This document shows positions 27,091-35,422 of a stretch of DNA of 64,000 bases, piece by piece (within the stretch, counting starts at the first letter, position 1; each line of letters begins with the position of its first letter). Both the position numbers and the translations under genes were made by a program. The notes beneath the pieces were generated by a model. That model ran no database searches. It was not told where the DNA came from and was given only the letters and a program-made list of their open reading frames with translations. This DNA comes from Listeria goaensis (GTDB lineage Bacteria; Bacillota; Bacilli; Lactobacillales; Listeriaceae). The stretch is from positions 1 through 64,000 of the forward strand of contig NZ_FYBQ01000007.1 of the NCBI RefSeq assembly GCF_900186125.1. The letters are read 5' to 3'.

Positions 27091-28563
27091 CTACTCCTTT
27101 TTATTTCGCTCTTTTTGAATATGTCTAATCTTTTTTCGAATGTTGCGCCAGTCGCGCTCGCTAGGGAAATAGTTAACTTCTACCGTCGGAATTCCGTCAT
27201 ACTGCGCCGCTGCAAAATCGGCAAGAACAAAATCAATCTGGTTCGCTCGCAAATGTTCGGCCACGATATCCGGTTCCGTCATTTCAAAAAGCTCCACCTG
27301 ATCTTGAAACCTCGAAGCGATAATGCTTTTCAAAAAGCGCGTGTTGCTCACACTTAACTGCGAAGAAACCAAAATGCGCACCGGCTCGATTTCTTTACGC
27401 TGCGCAAAAACCAAGCCTTCCCAAAGCGTTCCTAGGAAGAAAATAACCGTTTCGGCTTTCACACGAGAATCAGCAACATCTTTGACCGCCTTTCGAACAG
27501 CCTCGCAAAAACTTGGAAACTCCTCTTCTAAAACGCCCGTCACATACCCCCGTTTTGATACAATAAAGCTATCAAACTCTACAAATTGCTCCAAATAAAG
27601 CAAATAACTCAAAAGCTGTAGCAAAATCTCATTTTTATTGCTCGGGTAAGGATGCCCGTAATAAACCACAATATTTTCCAAAATCGCCTCGCTCTGGACT
27701 AATTTCTCCGGCGCATGTTGCGCAAAGAAACTAAGCGACGCCTCAATATTCGCCTTCCGCTCATAGCCAAGCCCCTGCAACTGAAGCAACTTAATGCCGT
27801 AGCGCTCGCCCTCTGTTAGCACGATTCCCGTATCCTTCTCAAGCTGTTTAAAGCTATTTTTCAGGTCAGCCTCATGCTCATAAAACGGAATCGCAATTTC
27901 TGCCATATCAATGAAATACCCTTGCCTTATCCGTTCGATGCACACTTGCAGCCAAAAAAATCGTTCCTGCCGCTGCGGATAAACAAAACGGTAACCCACA
28001 CAAGCTTCATGTGTGCTGATGTAGCGATCAAGCGCCTCCCTGTCATCCGCTTTAAATGGCCAACGCTCCAAACCGAAAGTTGTGTAATAGAGCTGCGAAA
28101 AAAAGTAGCGAACTTGCGCCTCATTCCCCGTGATATACACCGGATTAATATTAAGTTCCACGCCGTAAATTTCCATTTTCTTTCGAATCCGATGAATCAA
28201 CCGGTACAGCGAAGAAGGACTCGTAAACAATTCGTCTGCCCATTCTTCAACCGTCCAATTTTGAGTATAAAAACAGCCAAGCAAAAGTTTTATAGAAAGA
28301 CTCCGTTGCATAAAATATTGATATAATTTATCGACATGCGCATTTTCAGGTGTTTGAATTTGAATACCTAATTTCCGAGATGTGAAAAGCGTCCATTCGT
28401 CCATTAAGTCGTTTTGAATCGCGGCAATGTCATTGTTTAACGTGCGTTTCGAACAATCCAATTGTTCAGCTAAATCCTCTAATTTGTACCACCGATTGTC
28501 AGCAATAAGAATTTCTAGAAGCTCCATTCTCCTTCTGGTACTTTTTTCGAGTAAAGTTCGCAT
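27091..28563 (-). CDS. Mga-family transcription regulator
   Basis: 490 residues with two N-terminal winged-helix domains (about 10-65: LEDLAEQLDCSKRTLNNDI; 100-140: EEWADELFTSPSSLYRLIHR), a central PRD-like helical region and a C-terminal EIIB-like domain (about 385-470, VRILVSSQLSVSN). This is the architecture of Mga/AtxA virulence regulators, which respond to PTS phosphorylation. Four bases separate it from modA, so the two are likely co-transcribed. Targets unknown. Confidence 0.8.
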   Translation of the reverse strand: MRTLLEKSTRRRMELLEILIADNRWYKLEDLAEQLDCSKRTLNNDIAAIQNDLMDEWTLFTSRKLGIQIQTPENAHVDKLYQYFMQRSLSIKLLLGCFYTQNWTVEEWADELFTSPSSLYRLIHRIRKKMEIYGVELNINPVYITGNEAQVRYFFSQLYYTTFGLERWPFKADDREALDRYISTHEACVGYRFVYPQRQERFFWLQVCIERIRQGYFIDMAEIAIPFYEHEADLKNSFKQLEKDTGIVLTEGERYGIKLLQLQGLGYERKANIEASLSFFAQHAPEKLVQSEAILENIVVYYGHPYPSNKNEILLQLLSYLLYLEQFVEFDSFIVSKRGYVTGVLEEEFPSFCEAVRKAVKDVADSRVKAETVIFFLGTLWEGLVFAQRKEIEPVRILVSSQLSVSNTRFLKSIIASRFQDQVELFEMTEPDIVAEHLRANQIDFVLADFAAAQYDGIPTVEVNYFPSERDWRNIRKKIRHIQKERNKKE

Positions 28564-28635
28564 GACACTGCCCCCATTATCGTATTTTCGTTCACCATTA
28601 TTATATCATCTTAGACTAACCCAAAACATTATTTT

Positions 28636-28676
28636 CCACTAAAACAAAAAGACAAGATGCGAACAACTTGTCTTTT
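28636..28676 (-). terminator. Terminator after the SDR gene
   Basis: AAAAGACAAG and CTTGTCTTTT pair around a ten-base loop, followed on the minus strand by TGTTTTAG; directly beyond the stop codon. Confidence 0.75.
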
Positions 28677-29275
28677 CAATAAACTTTATAAGATTGGCCT
28701 GTTTGAGCACCGTGAACACTCTTTTCAAAAGCACGCGCCACCCGGTCAGCAGGAACTGGAACGAAGCCTTCAAAAAACGGCTCCAAATTTTCAAACGACT
28801 CGAGAAGCACATTTGGGCTCACTGTATTAATCCGAATTCCCCGCGGCATTTCAATCGCAGCTGACTTTGCAAAGGCGGTAACCGCCCCGTTCGCCATCGC
28901 AGCCGAAGCACCTTGCCTAATTGGATCCTCCATCATAATTCCCGTTGTCAGTGTGAAACTTCCACCATCATTAATATAATCAAGCCCTAGTAAAACGAGG
29001 TTGATTTGTCCCCCAAGCTTACTCCGCAATGTTTGTTCATTTTTTTCAGGCGTTAGTTCCGTTAGCGGCGAAAAAACAGCGCTTCCCGTTGCACTTACAA
29101 CCGCATCGACTTTCCCAATTTGATTGTACATCTCGCGAATGCTGTCCGGATCCGTAATATCAACATGAATTTCCCCGCTATGTCGCCCAGCCGTAATGAC
29201 GTCATTTTTCTTTGAAAGCCGATTAAAAACCGCTTTTCCGAGCGTTCCATAGGCACCAATTAGTAGCACTTTCAT
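28676..29275 (-). CDS. Short-chain dehydrogenase/reductase-like protein without the usual Tyr-Lys pair
   Basis: A 199-residue Rossmann-fold protein. The NAD(P)-binding glycine motif is LIGAYGTLGKAV, and DAVVSATGSAVF and IRINTVSPNVL fit the SDR fold. Where classical SDRs have YxxxK, this protein reads GASAAMANGAV, so both catalytic residues are missing. A known group of about 200-residue SDR-like proteins shares this; many are annotated only as SDR family. The reaction, if any, is unknown. Single gene with its own terminator. Confidence 0.8.
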   Translation of the reverse strand: MKVLLIGAYGTLGKAVFNRLSKKNDVITAGRHSGEIHVDITDPDSIREMYNQIGKVDAVVSATGSAVFSPLTELTPEKNEQTLRSKLGGQINLVLLGLDYINDGGSFTLTTGIMMEDPIRQGASAAMANGAVTAFAKSAAIEMPRGIRINTVSPNVLLESFENLEPFFEGFVPVPADRVARAFEKSVHGAQTGQSYKVY

Positions 29276-29331
29276 AAAAACACCTCATTTCAAATGATAC
29301 GACCAGTATAACACCTCTCATGCTTAAAGGT

Positions 29332-29724
29332 TTATTTTTTGTTTTTCTCACCCGCATTCGATTGGAAAATATCTACCAAACTTTTAAGCACACGCGGAAC
29401 TTTCACGCCCATTTGAACGAAATTTTCCAAAATCGAGATTAATTCATTAGCGAGGTAGAAAAAAATAACCGCATCACGAACTAAGTTTTTATTCCCAGTA
29501 ACAAGGTCCGCCTGATGTGCAATCGCCACTAAAATGAAAATCGCTAATTTGCGCGCGATACCTTGAAAGCCCACTCTACTTCGCAAGTTCCCTCGAAAAC
29601 CAGCTGTAAGTAGGCCTGCCACATAATCGGCCACGGTGAAGATAAGTAAAACTTGAATCAAAACACTCCCACCTCCGAAGAAGAACGCCACAACTTGAGG
29701 AATATTTTGAACTAAATAATCCAT
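29332..29724 (-). CDS. Phage-type holin (TcdE/phage lysis holin family)
   Basis: 130 residues starting MDYLVQNIPQVV after AGAAGG; the longer frame has no ribosome site. Three to four hydrophobic segments and VADYVAGLLTAGF and GFQGIARKLAIFILVAIAHQAD, the hallmarks of the toxin-secretion/phage-lysis holin family (holin 4). No endolysin gene is next to it. It probably belongs to the phage-like cluster extending to 31.5 kb. In L. monocytogenes a holin of this kind lies in the lma/monocin locus. Confidence 0.8.
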   Translation of the reverse strand: MDYLVQNIPQVVAFFFGGGSVLIQVLLIFTVADYVAGLLTAGFRGNLRSRVGFQGIARKLAIFILVAIAHQADLVTGNKNLVRDAVIFFYLANELISILENFVQMGVKVPRVLKSLVDIFQSNAGEKNKK

Positions 29725-29745
29725 AAACATCCTTCTTTCTGTACG

Positions 29746-29810
29746 CAAAAATGCCATTTGTTTTTCAGCTCAAGCAATACTTTTTCTGAAGGTCAAATGA
29801 CATTTTTAAT
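29746..29810 (-). terminator. Inverted repeat between HTH gene and holin
   Basis: AAAAATGTCATTTG and CAAATGGCATTTTTG lie about 30 bases apart and can pair, downstream of the 98-residue HTH gene. T runs follow on both sides. Confidence 0.45.
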
Positions 29811-29878
29811 CTATTTAAATCTACTATAGTAGAATACTTAACGCAGCTTTTTAAGTCATCAGCGAAATTGGACTTTGC

Positions 29879-30175
29879 TTAAACGCTTCTTGCAATGAGC
29901 CCTGCCGATTTCTTCCATAAATAAAACGTTCGTCTGGAAACCCCTATTTCCTCATAAATCTGCTTATCCGTTTGAACGTGCTTTCGCACCAAGTACTCTT
30001 CAGATGAAAAAAGCAACATTTTTTGATCTGCTGTCAAAAAACCTTTCTTGCTATCACCAAGCGCTTCCAAATATTCCAACTCGCACAAGAGCTTCTGTCT
30101 ATCACGCTCATTTAAATGTTCCTCCAAACGATAAATAATCGCTCGTTGTCGCTTTTTTAATTCCGCGCGTTCCAT
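29879..30175 (-). CDS. Small helix-turn-helix protein of phage type
   Basis: 98 residues: a basic, helical N-terminal part and a C-terminal HTH (DKQIYEEIGVSRRTFYLWKKSAGL) like those of phBC6A51-type or terminase-small-subunit-related phage proteins. It is divergent from the XRE repressor gene, across a 190-base control region, and upstream of the holin in transcription order. It could be an activator of the holin transcript; that is inference. Confidence 0.6.
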   Translation of the reverse strand: MERAELKKRQRAIIYRLEEHLNERDRQKLLCELEYLEALGDSKKGFLTADQKMLLFSSEEYLVRKHVQTDKQIYEEIGVSRRTFYLWKKSAGLIARSV

Positions 30176-30239
30176 TCAAATCACCTCTTCGTCACCATTT
30201 CGGTGCTTTTTAGTTTAAAAAAAGTGTGTTCTTGCCTGA

Positions 30240-30365
30240 TAAATTCATTATAGCACCATTTTGGTTACACGTAAACAAATTGATGCATTTTAACATATAA
30301 AGTTTCCAAAAAGGTTACAAAAGTGGTACACTGTAAACAATCATAAAGCAAGGAGCAAAGGAGCC
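30240..30365. promoter_or_regulatory. Divergent control region with repeated GGTTACA boxes
   Basis: Between the two HTH genes, GGTTACACGTAAAC, GGTTACAAAAG and GGTACACTGTAAAC occur within about 80 bases. These look like repeated binding sites for the XRE repressor. TTTCCA and TACACT, 18 bases apart, could be the plus-strand promoter, overlapped by the second and third boxes. Confidence 0.45.
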
Positions 30366-30701
30366 ATGGAATTAAATAAATATGTTGGAAATAAAATCAA
30401 ACAATTTCGCGAAGAAAAAGGGCTAAGCCAAGAAGGGCTTGCCAAACGCTTAAATACAACAAGACAAACCATTAGCCGTTATGAAAACGGTGAAAGAAAG
30501 GCCAATCAAGACGTCTTATTCGAACTTGCCAAGATTTTCAATCAAACAATAGATGCTTTCTTCCCTCCAAGAAGTCAAGAGGCAAAAGATGAGCGCTTAA
30601 TGACGATTGCAGCTCATTTAGATGATGACGTCACTGACGAGGAATTGCGAGATATTCTTGCTTACATTGAAATGAAAAAACAACTTCATCGCGGGAAGTG
30701 A
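30366..30701 (+). CDS. XRE-family repressor (phage CI-like)
   Basis: 111 residues with a canonical N-terminal HTH (IKQFREEKGLSQEGLAKRLNTTRQTISRYENGERKANQD) and a short acidic C-terminal part. It lies five bases upstream of the ImmA-like gene, the classic repressor/anti-repressor-protease arrangement of phages and integrative elements. Repeated boxes upstream suggest self-control. Start after AAGGAGCC. Confidence 0.85.
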   Translation: MELNKYVGNKIKQFREEKGLSQEGLAKRLNTTRQTISRYENGERKANQDVLFELAKIFNQTIDAFFPPRSQEAKDERLMTIAAHLDDDVTDEELRDILAYIEMKKQLHRGK

Positions 30702-30705
30702 AAAT

Positions 30706-31158
30706 ATGTTTGAAGAATTGGTGAATGATTATCAAAACAAAGTAACCATAAAAGAAGAAAAAATGCCTAGCAAATTGCCAGGCTTATATATTAACGGGAC
30801 CATTTTAATCGACAGTCAAAAAACAGATACCGAAAAGCGCTGTCTTCTAATTGAAGAACTTATGCACTGGAAATACACATATGGCAATATTATCAATCAA
30901 AAAGAAATGACAAATCGCAAACAAGAAATTTTCGCTAGAAGACGCGGATATGAGGAACTCGTTCCACTTGAAGATATTATTCGTTGCTTTTACAATGGTT
31001 TTAGAGAATATTTCGAAGTAGCCGAACACCTAGGCGTGACGGAAGAATTCTTAATTCAGACGGTTGCTTTTTACCGAGAAAAATACGGTCCAATGTATAA
31101 CTACAAAAATTACTTTATTAATTTCGGTAATACGATTGATGTTTACCGCAAATACTAA
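30706..31158 (+). CDS. ImmA/IrrE-like protein with altered zinc motif
   Basis: 150 residues matching the phage ImmA metallopeptidase pattern: LYINGTILID, then LLIEELMHWKYTYGNI, then TNRKQEIFARRRGYEELVP. The zinc motif normally reads HExxH; here the first histidine is replaced (EELMH), as in many phage members that may use other ligands or be inactive. ImmA proteins cleave the partner repressor under stress. Translated with the XRE repressor (five-base gap). Confidence 0.65.
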   Translation: MFEELVNDYQNKVTIKEEKMPSKLPGLYINGTILIDSQKTDTEKRCLLIEELMHWKYTYGNIINQKEMTNRKQEIFARRRGYEELVPLEDIIRCFYNGFREYFEVAEHLGVTEEFLIQTVAFYREKYGPMYNYKNYFINFGNTIDVYRKY

Positions 31159-31214
31159 CGCCCGCTTAATCAACTTCTTGTAGTAACATGCAGCACCATC
31201 GAAAGGATATTTTT

Positions 31215-31493
31215 ATGAAAAGGCCCAGCCACGATGAAATAAAGTTCACCTTAATTTTTATAGCTGATCCAAGCTTTAATATTTTCATACTTCAAGATGA
31301 GTTTTTCATGCGAAATCCGCAATACAAATTAACATTAACCACCTTTTTCTATACCGTCTTCTGGCTTGAAGCAAACGACTACATTTTGCGCCAAACAAAA
31401 AGCCGTTTAAACGAAAAACGGTACAAACTCACTGAAAAAGGAACCTCACTCTTACAAAGTTTCGGCCAAATGGAGGGCTTAAAAGATGAGTAA
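31215..31493 (+). CDS. Small winged-helix-like protein
   Basis: About 92 residues from MKRPSHDEIKFTLIF, after AAAGGATAT. The C-terminal LRQTKSRLNEKRYKLTEKG looks like the wing of a PadR-type winged helix. It overlaps the SorC-family gene start by eight bases, so the two are probably coupled. Family uncertain. Confidence 0.5.
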   Translation: MKRPSHDEIKFTLIFIADPSFNIFILQDEFFMRNPQYKLTLTTFFYTVFWLEANDYILRQTKSRLNEKRYKLTEKGTSLLQSFGQMEGLKDE

Positions 31494-32439
31494 AGAAAAA
31501 CTAGACTTACTTCGACAGATTGCTTACAAGTACTATATTGAAGAAAAAAGTCAAGAAACGATTGGACGTGAACTCGATATTTACCGGACGAGCGTCAGTC
31601 GTATGCTTAAACAAGCAAAAGCCTCCGGAATTGTGGAAATTAAAATTCATGATTTTGATGAGCAGATTTACGAACTTGAAACGGCGCTCCAAGAAACTTT
31701 CAACTTGAAACACATTCGCATCGCCCGAACCGAACCCCATTTTTCAAGTAAAGAAAAAGATGAAAACCTCGCACAAATTGCATCCCTCTCTATAAAAAAC
31801 ATGATCAAGCCACACGAAACAGTCGGCGTCGCCTGGGGTGAAACGCTTGGCAATGCTATCGCGCAAATTGATAACCGCCGCAAAACAATGGCCACTTTTG
31901 TCCCAATTGTCGGCGGCCCAAGTCATATCCATTCCCGCTTCCACGTCAACACGCTCGTCTACGAACTCGCAAGAAAATTGGGTGGCACAAGTTTATTCGT
32001 CAATGCAACAGTTGTGCAAGAAACAGCGGAACTAAAAAACGGCATTGTTCACTCACAATATTTTCAGGAATTAAAATCCAAATGGGCAAAACTAGATGTC
32101 GCCCTCGTCGGAATCGGCGGACTTTTATCTGAGAAAACGAGCAAATGGCGTGACCTTTTATCACCAGAAGATTACGCAGAGTTACGCCTTCGCGAAGCGT
32201 GCGGGGACTCATGTTGCAATTTTTTCGATAAGGACGGCAAAGTTTTACACGGTCCACTATATGAACGCACCATCAGCATCGGCCTCGAAAATTTAAGCGC
32301 CGTCCCAACTGTTCTCGGAGTTGCTCGGTCAAAACGCAAAAGTCGGGCTATTTACGCGATGCTAAAAAAAGGCTACATCAATGCTCTTGTAACCGATGAT
32401 GAAACGGCTAAGCTAATTTTGAAACATGCAAAAAGCTAG
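31486..32439 (+). CDS. SorC/DeoR-type sugar-binding transcription regulator
   Basis: 317 residues: N-terminal HTH (SQETIGRELDIYRTSVSRMLKQAKASGIVEIKI) and a C-terminal sugar-phosphate-binding domain of the SorC family (VGVAWGETLGNAIAQI, PIVGGPSHIHSRFHVNTL, VALVGIGGLLS). Such proteins are released from DNA by a phosphorylated sugar. The next gene codes a transaldolase-like aldolase, a fitting target. Overlaps the small upstream gene; its own terminator follows. Confidence 0.88.
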   Translation: MSKEKLDLLRQIAYKYYIEEKSQETIGRELDIYRTSVSRMLKQAKASGIVEIKIHDFDEQIYELETALQETFNLKHIRIARTEPHFSSKEKDENLAQIASLSIKNMIKPHETVGVAWGETLGNAIAQIDNRRKTMATFVPIVGGPSHIHSRFHVNTLVYELARKLGGTSLFVNATVVQETAELKNGIVHSQYFQELKSKWAKLDVALVGIGGLLSEKTSKWRDLLSPEDYAELRLREACGDSCCNFFDKDGKVLHGPLYERTISIGLENLSAVPTVLGVARSKRKSRAIYAMLKKGYINALVTDDETAKLILKHAKS

Positions 32440-32470
32440 TCTGCACAAATGTGCAAACTAGCTTTTTTGG
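32430..32470 (+). terminator. Terminator after the SorC-family gene
   Basis: AAAAGCTAGTCTGCACA and TGTGCAAACTAGCTTTTTT form a strong hairpin and T run at the stop codon. Confidence 0.85.
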
Positions 32471-32575
32471 CGTTACAACTCGCTTGGTTTCGTCCGCTTT
32501 TTACCCCAAAACAGCAAAGAACTTATTTTTTTCTAGCTTATTTTTGCTAAAATGAGGGCAAAAGGAGTGATTTTA

Positions 32576-33256
32576 ATGGAATTTATGCTCGATACTGCTA
32601 ATTTAGAAATTATTAAGCGCTATGCAGACAATTTACCCCTCGCTGGCGTCACTTCCAACCCTTCTATTATAAAAAAAGAGGGCAAGCTTGAGTTTTTCAC
32701 GCACATGAAGGAAATCCGAAGCTCCCTTGACCCAACTGCCTCCCTACACGTCCAAGTTGTCGCCACCGACTACGCCGGAATGATGCGCGACGCAGAAGCC
32801 ATTTTGCGCCATATCGACGACCAAGTTTTCATTAAAGTCCCCGTCACCGAAATTGGTTTACGCGTCATCAAAGAATTGCGCGCCCAAAAAATAAATGTAA
32901 CGGCCACGGCCATTTATTCGAAAATCCAAGCCTATTTAGCGATTTCGGCAGAAGCCAATTATATTGCGCCGTATTTCAACCGCATGGAAAACCTGAACAT
33001 CAATCCGCGCGACGCCATTTTGGAAATGAGCACAGCAATTGAGCGGTCGGGAAGTAACACTAAGATTTTAGGCGCTAGTTTTAAAAATGTCGGCCAAGTG
33101 AATTCAGCCCTAGAATGTGGTGCCCATGCAGTAACACTAGGCGCGGATATTTTTAAACAAGCGTTTGAAATGCCTTCGATTGAAAAAGCCGTGCACGATT
33201 TCACGAGCGACTGGGAAGCTGTTTTTGGCGCTGGACATGTTGTCGCGAAATTTTAA
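32576..33256 (+). CDS. Fructose-6-phosphate aldolase/transaldolase-like protein
   Basis: 226 residues in the small transaldolase subfamily. Conserved residues: D6 (MLDTAN), N28 (TSNPSI), Schiff-base lysine K87 (VFIKVPVTEIGL), then NVTATAIYSKIQAYLA and GSNTKILGASFKNVGQV. Cytosolic; makes or splits fructose-6-phosphate from dihydroxyacetone and glyceraldehyde-3-phosphate, or works as transaldolase. The start follows AAAAGGAG. The SorC-type regulator gene is immediately upstream. Confidence 0.88.
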   Translation: MEFMLDTANLEIIKRYADNLPLAGVTSNPSIIKKEGKLEFFTHMKEIRSSLDPTASLHVQVVATDYAGMMRDAEAILRHIDDQVFIKVPVTEIGLRVIKELRAQKINVTATAIYSKIQAYLAISAEANYIAPYFNRMENLNINPRDAILEMSTAIERSGSNTKILGASFKNVGQVNSALECGAHAVTLGADIFKQAFEMPSIEKAVHDFTSDWEAVFGAGHVVAKF

Positions 33257-33294
33257 GGTAGTAGAGAAGAATAACCGCCTTCTGAGATTTTTGC

Positions 33295-33360
33295 AAAAAA
33301 ATAAGACCGCGAGTCCTGTCTTCCAAACGTTCGAAAACGCCGACAGTACTCCGGTCTTGT
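33295..33360 (-). terminator. Terminator after tRNA-Lys
   Basis: AAGACCGGAGTACTGTC pairs imperfectly with GACAGGACTCGCGGTCTT, followed on the minus strand by ATTTTTTTG; 15-20 bases after the tRNA. Confidence 0.7.
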
Positions 33361-33375
33361 GGGTTTGGCACCCAA

Positions 33376-33448
<73 letters not shown>

Positions 33449-33504
33449 GATTGACTCAACGTTCTAATTCTATCACTTTTTTCAGTTTTTGCAAGAAATT
33501 TAAA

Positions 33505-33556
33505 TTAGAAAGCTAGGTCTTGAAGGTTTCGCCTCATTTGACCTAGCTTTTTTTCA
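33505..33556 (+). terminator. Stem-loop terminator
   Basis: AAGCTAGGTC and GACCTAGCTT flank a 22-base loop, followed on the plus strand by TTTTTC; it also lies just beyond the minus-strand permease stop codon and may serve both strands. Confidence 0.6.
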
Positions 33557-33560
33557 AAAA

Positions 33561-34943
33561 TTATTCTTTAATCTCTTCTTGCATATCTTTGTTTTGAATT
33601 CTTGATTTGCGAATGTAGTAGACGATGATGACGCCGACAAACCAAAGTGGTGTGATGAACAGCGCCACGCGAGTGTCTTCAGCAAGCGCCAAGACAACGA
33701 GCACGAACGCTAAGAACACTAAAATCACGTAATTCGCAAATGGGTAAAGCGGCATTTTGAATTTGTTTTTTGCCGCTAGTTCTGGGCGTGTTTTCCGGTA
33801 TTTTAAGTGTGCGAGAACAGTGATGCCCCAAATGAAAATGAAGCAAACCGTTGATACACTTGTGATGAGTGTGAATACACCTTCTGGCATAATGTAATTT
33901 AAAATAACGGCGATTAAAATGATAATTGTCGAGAAAAACAGCGCGTTGGACGGCACTTTGTGTGAAGTCAGTTTCGTCATGGATTTAGGCGCATTTTTTT
34001 CTTTTGCTAACGAATAAATCATTCGGCTTGTGCTGAAAACCGCACTATTACAAGCCGAAGCCGCCGAAGTTAAGACAACAAAGTTAACAATTCCTGCAGC
34101 AGCCGTTATTCCTACAGCAGCGAAAACCTGAACGAACGGGCTTTCAGCAGGATTAATCGAATTCCACGGATAAATGCTCATAATCACAAGGAGAGCACCA
34201 ATGTAAAAGATAATAATCCGAATCGGAATGTTGTTAATCGCTTTCGGGATAACACGCTCAGGATCCTCAGTTTCCCCAGCAGTCAGGCCGACAAGCTCAA
34301 TACCCACAAAGGCAAAGACCACCATTTGGAAGGAAAGTATGAAGCCATTTGCGCCGTTAGGGAAAAAGCCACCGTGACTCCATAAATTTGAGAAGCTTGA
34401 AGCTCCAGCGTCCGTTGAAAAACCTTTAATAATCATGAATGTGCCAATAATGATTAGCGCCAAGATCGCAATGATTTTAATAAGGGCAAACCAAAATTCC
34501 ATTTCCCCGAAAAGTTTAACCGTCGCCAAGTTCATAATAAGCAAAATGACGAGCGCGATTAAGCCCGGCACCCACTGGGCAACATTTGGAAACCAAAATT
34601 GTGTGTACAGACCGACTGCCGTTAAGTCAGCCATCGCAATTGAAATCCAGCAAAACCAGTACGTCCAACCCGTTACAAACGCCGCCGCATTTCCAAAATA
34701 ATCCTGTACGAAATCAACAAATGAATGATACTTTAAATTTGAAAGTAGTAATTCGCCAAGTGCCCGCATAATAAGAAAACAGATTGCCCCTGTAATCATA
34801 TACGCGAACAAAATCGATGGGCCAGCTAAGTGAATGGATTTCCCTGAACCAAGGAATAGCCCAGTTCCAATTGCTCCCCCAATGGCAATTAGTTGGACAT
34901 GACGGTTTTTTAGACCTCTTGATAATTCTTGTTTCTCTTCCAT
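33561..34943 (-). CDS. Amino acid permease, CycA-like (D-serine/D-alanine/glycine type)
   Basis: A 460-residue APC-superfamily transporter with 12 predicted helices. The N-terminal signature RHVQLIAIGGAIGTGLFLG, then GWTYWFCWISIAMADLTAV, LATVKLFGEMEFWFALIKI and VVFAFVGIELVGLTAGET follow E. coli CycA closely, as I recall it. By that likeness it takes up glycine, D-alanine or D-serine; substrate is not proven. A perfect CcpA site lies 170 bases upstream. Single gene, own terminator. Confidence 0.85.
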   Translation of the reverse strand: MEEKQELSRGLKNRHVQLIAIGGAIGTGLFLGSGKSIHLAGPSILFAYMITGAICFLIMRALGELLLSNLKYHSFVDFVQDYFGNAAAFVTGWTYWFCWISIAMADLTAVGLYTQFWFPNVAQWVPGLIALVILLIMNLATVKLFGEMEFWFALIKIIAILALIIIGTFMIIKGFSTDAGASSFSNLWSHGGFFPNGANGFILSFQMVVFAFVGIELVGLTAGETEDPERVIPKAINNIPIRIIIFYIGALLVIMSIYPWNSINPAESPFVQVFAAVGITAAAGIVNFVVLTSAASACNSAVFSTSRMIYSLAKEKNAPKSMTKLTSHKVPSNALFFSTIIILIAVILNYIMPEGVFTLITSVSTVCFIFIWGITVLAHLKYRKTRPELAAKNKFKMPLYPFANYVILVFLAFVLVVLALAEDTRVALFITPLWFVGVIIVYYIRKSRIQNKDMQEEIKE

Positions 34944-35422
34944 TATGTACTTCCCCCTCTTCAGTCTTGGGACTCGCTAAGTTCTTTACCAATTTTGCAG
35001 AGCCGTCTGTGTATGAACTTAAATTGATTATTAAGTTATCCTTTAATCATACAATAAAATCAGATTACTCGCAAAATATCATAAAAACAGTAAATTTTTC
35101 CTTTTTCACAATGTAAGCGCTATCACTATTTAGATTTTACCATATTCTTTTACAAATTGACAATAAGGACACTTAAAACCATCTATATATTTACCTAAAT
35201 TTGTTGATAAATAAGGATTTCTTGTTATTTTTTACCTTAACTCCCAAATTGGTTCGAAATTTAGGCCTATTGACTTATTTTTTAAAAGTTTGTGAAAACG
35301 CTCCCAATTTTCGGTTTGTACAACAAAAATGCCGACACGCCAATTAAAACGAAGTCCGGCTACCCCATTTTAATCCATATAAATTTTTTTATGGTATACT
35401 TTTCCAAAAGGAGGTGCTTTAG
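34944..35422. other. Intergenic region between divergent genes, about 480 bases
   Basis: AT-rich control region for the permease (minus) and the unknown protein (plus). It contains the cre site at 35112-35125. No gene is supported; a plus-strand frame at 34817-35116 runs into the permease gene and is rejected. Confidence 0.55.
35112..35125. promoter_or_regulatory. cre (CcpA) site, perfect match
   Basis: TGTAAGCGCTATCA fits TGWAARCGYTWWCW at all 14 positions. It lies 169 bases before the permease gene and about 300 before the plus-strand gene. Confidence 0.7.

Noticed and set aside
27874-28326. 150-codon plus-strand frame inside the Mga-like gene
   Set aside because: Antisense shadow; composition rich in Arg/Lys/Phe without domain likeness.
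34817-35116. 99-codon plus-strand frame across the permease start
   Set aside because: Half of it is antisense to the permease, and the rest is the AT-rich control region.
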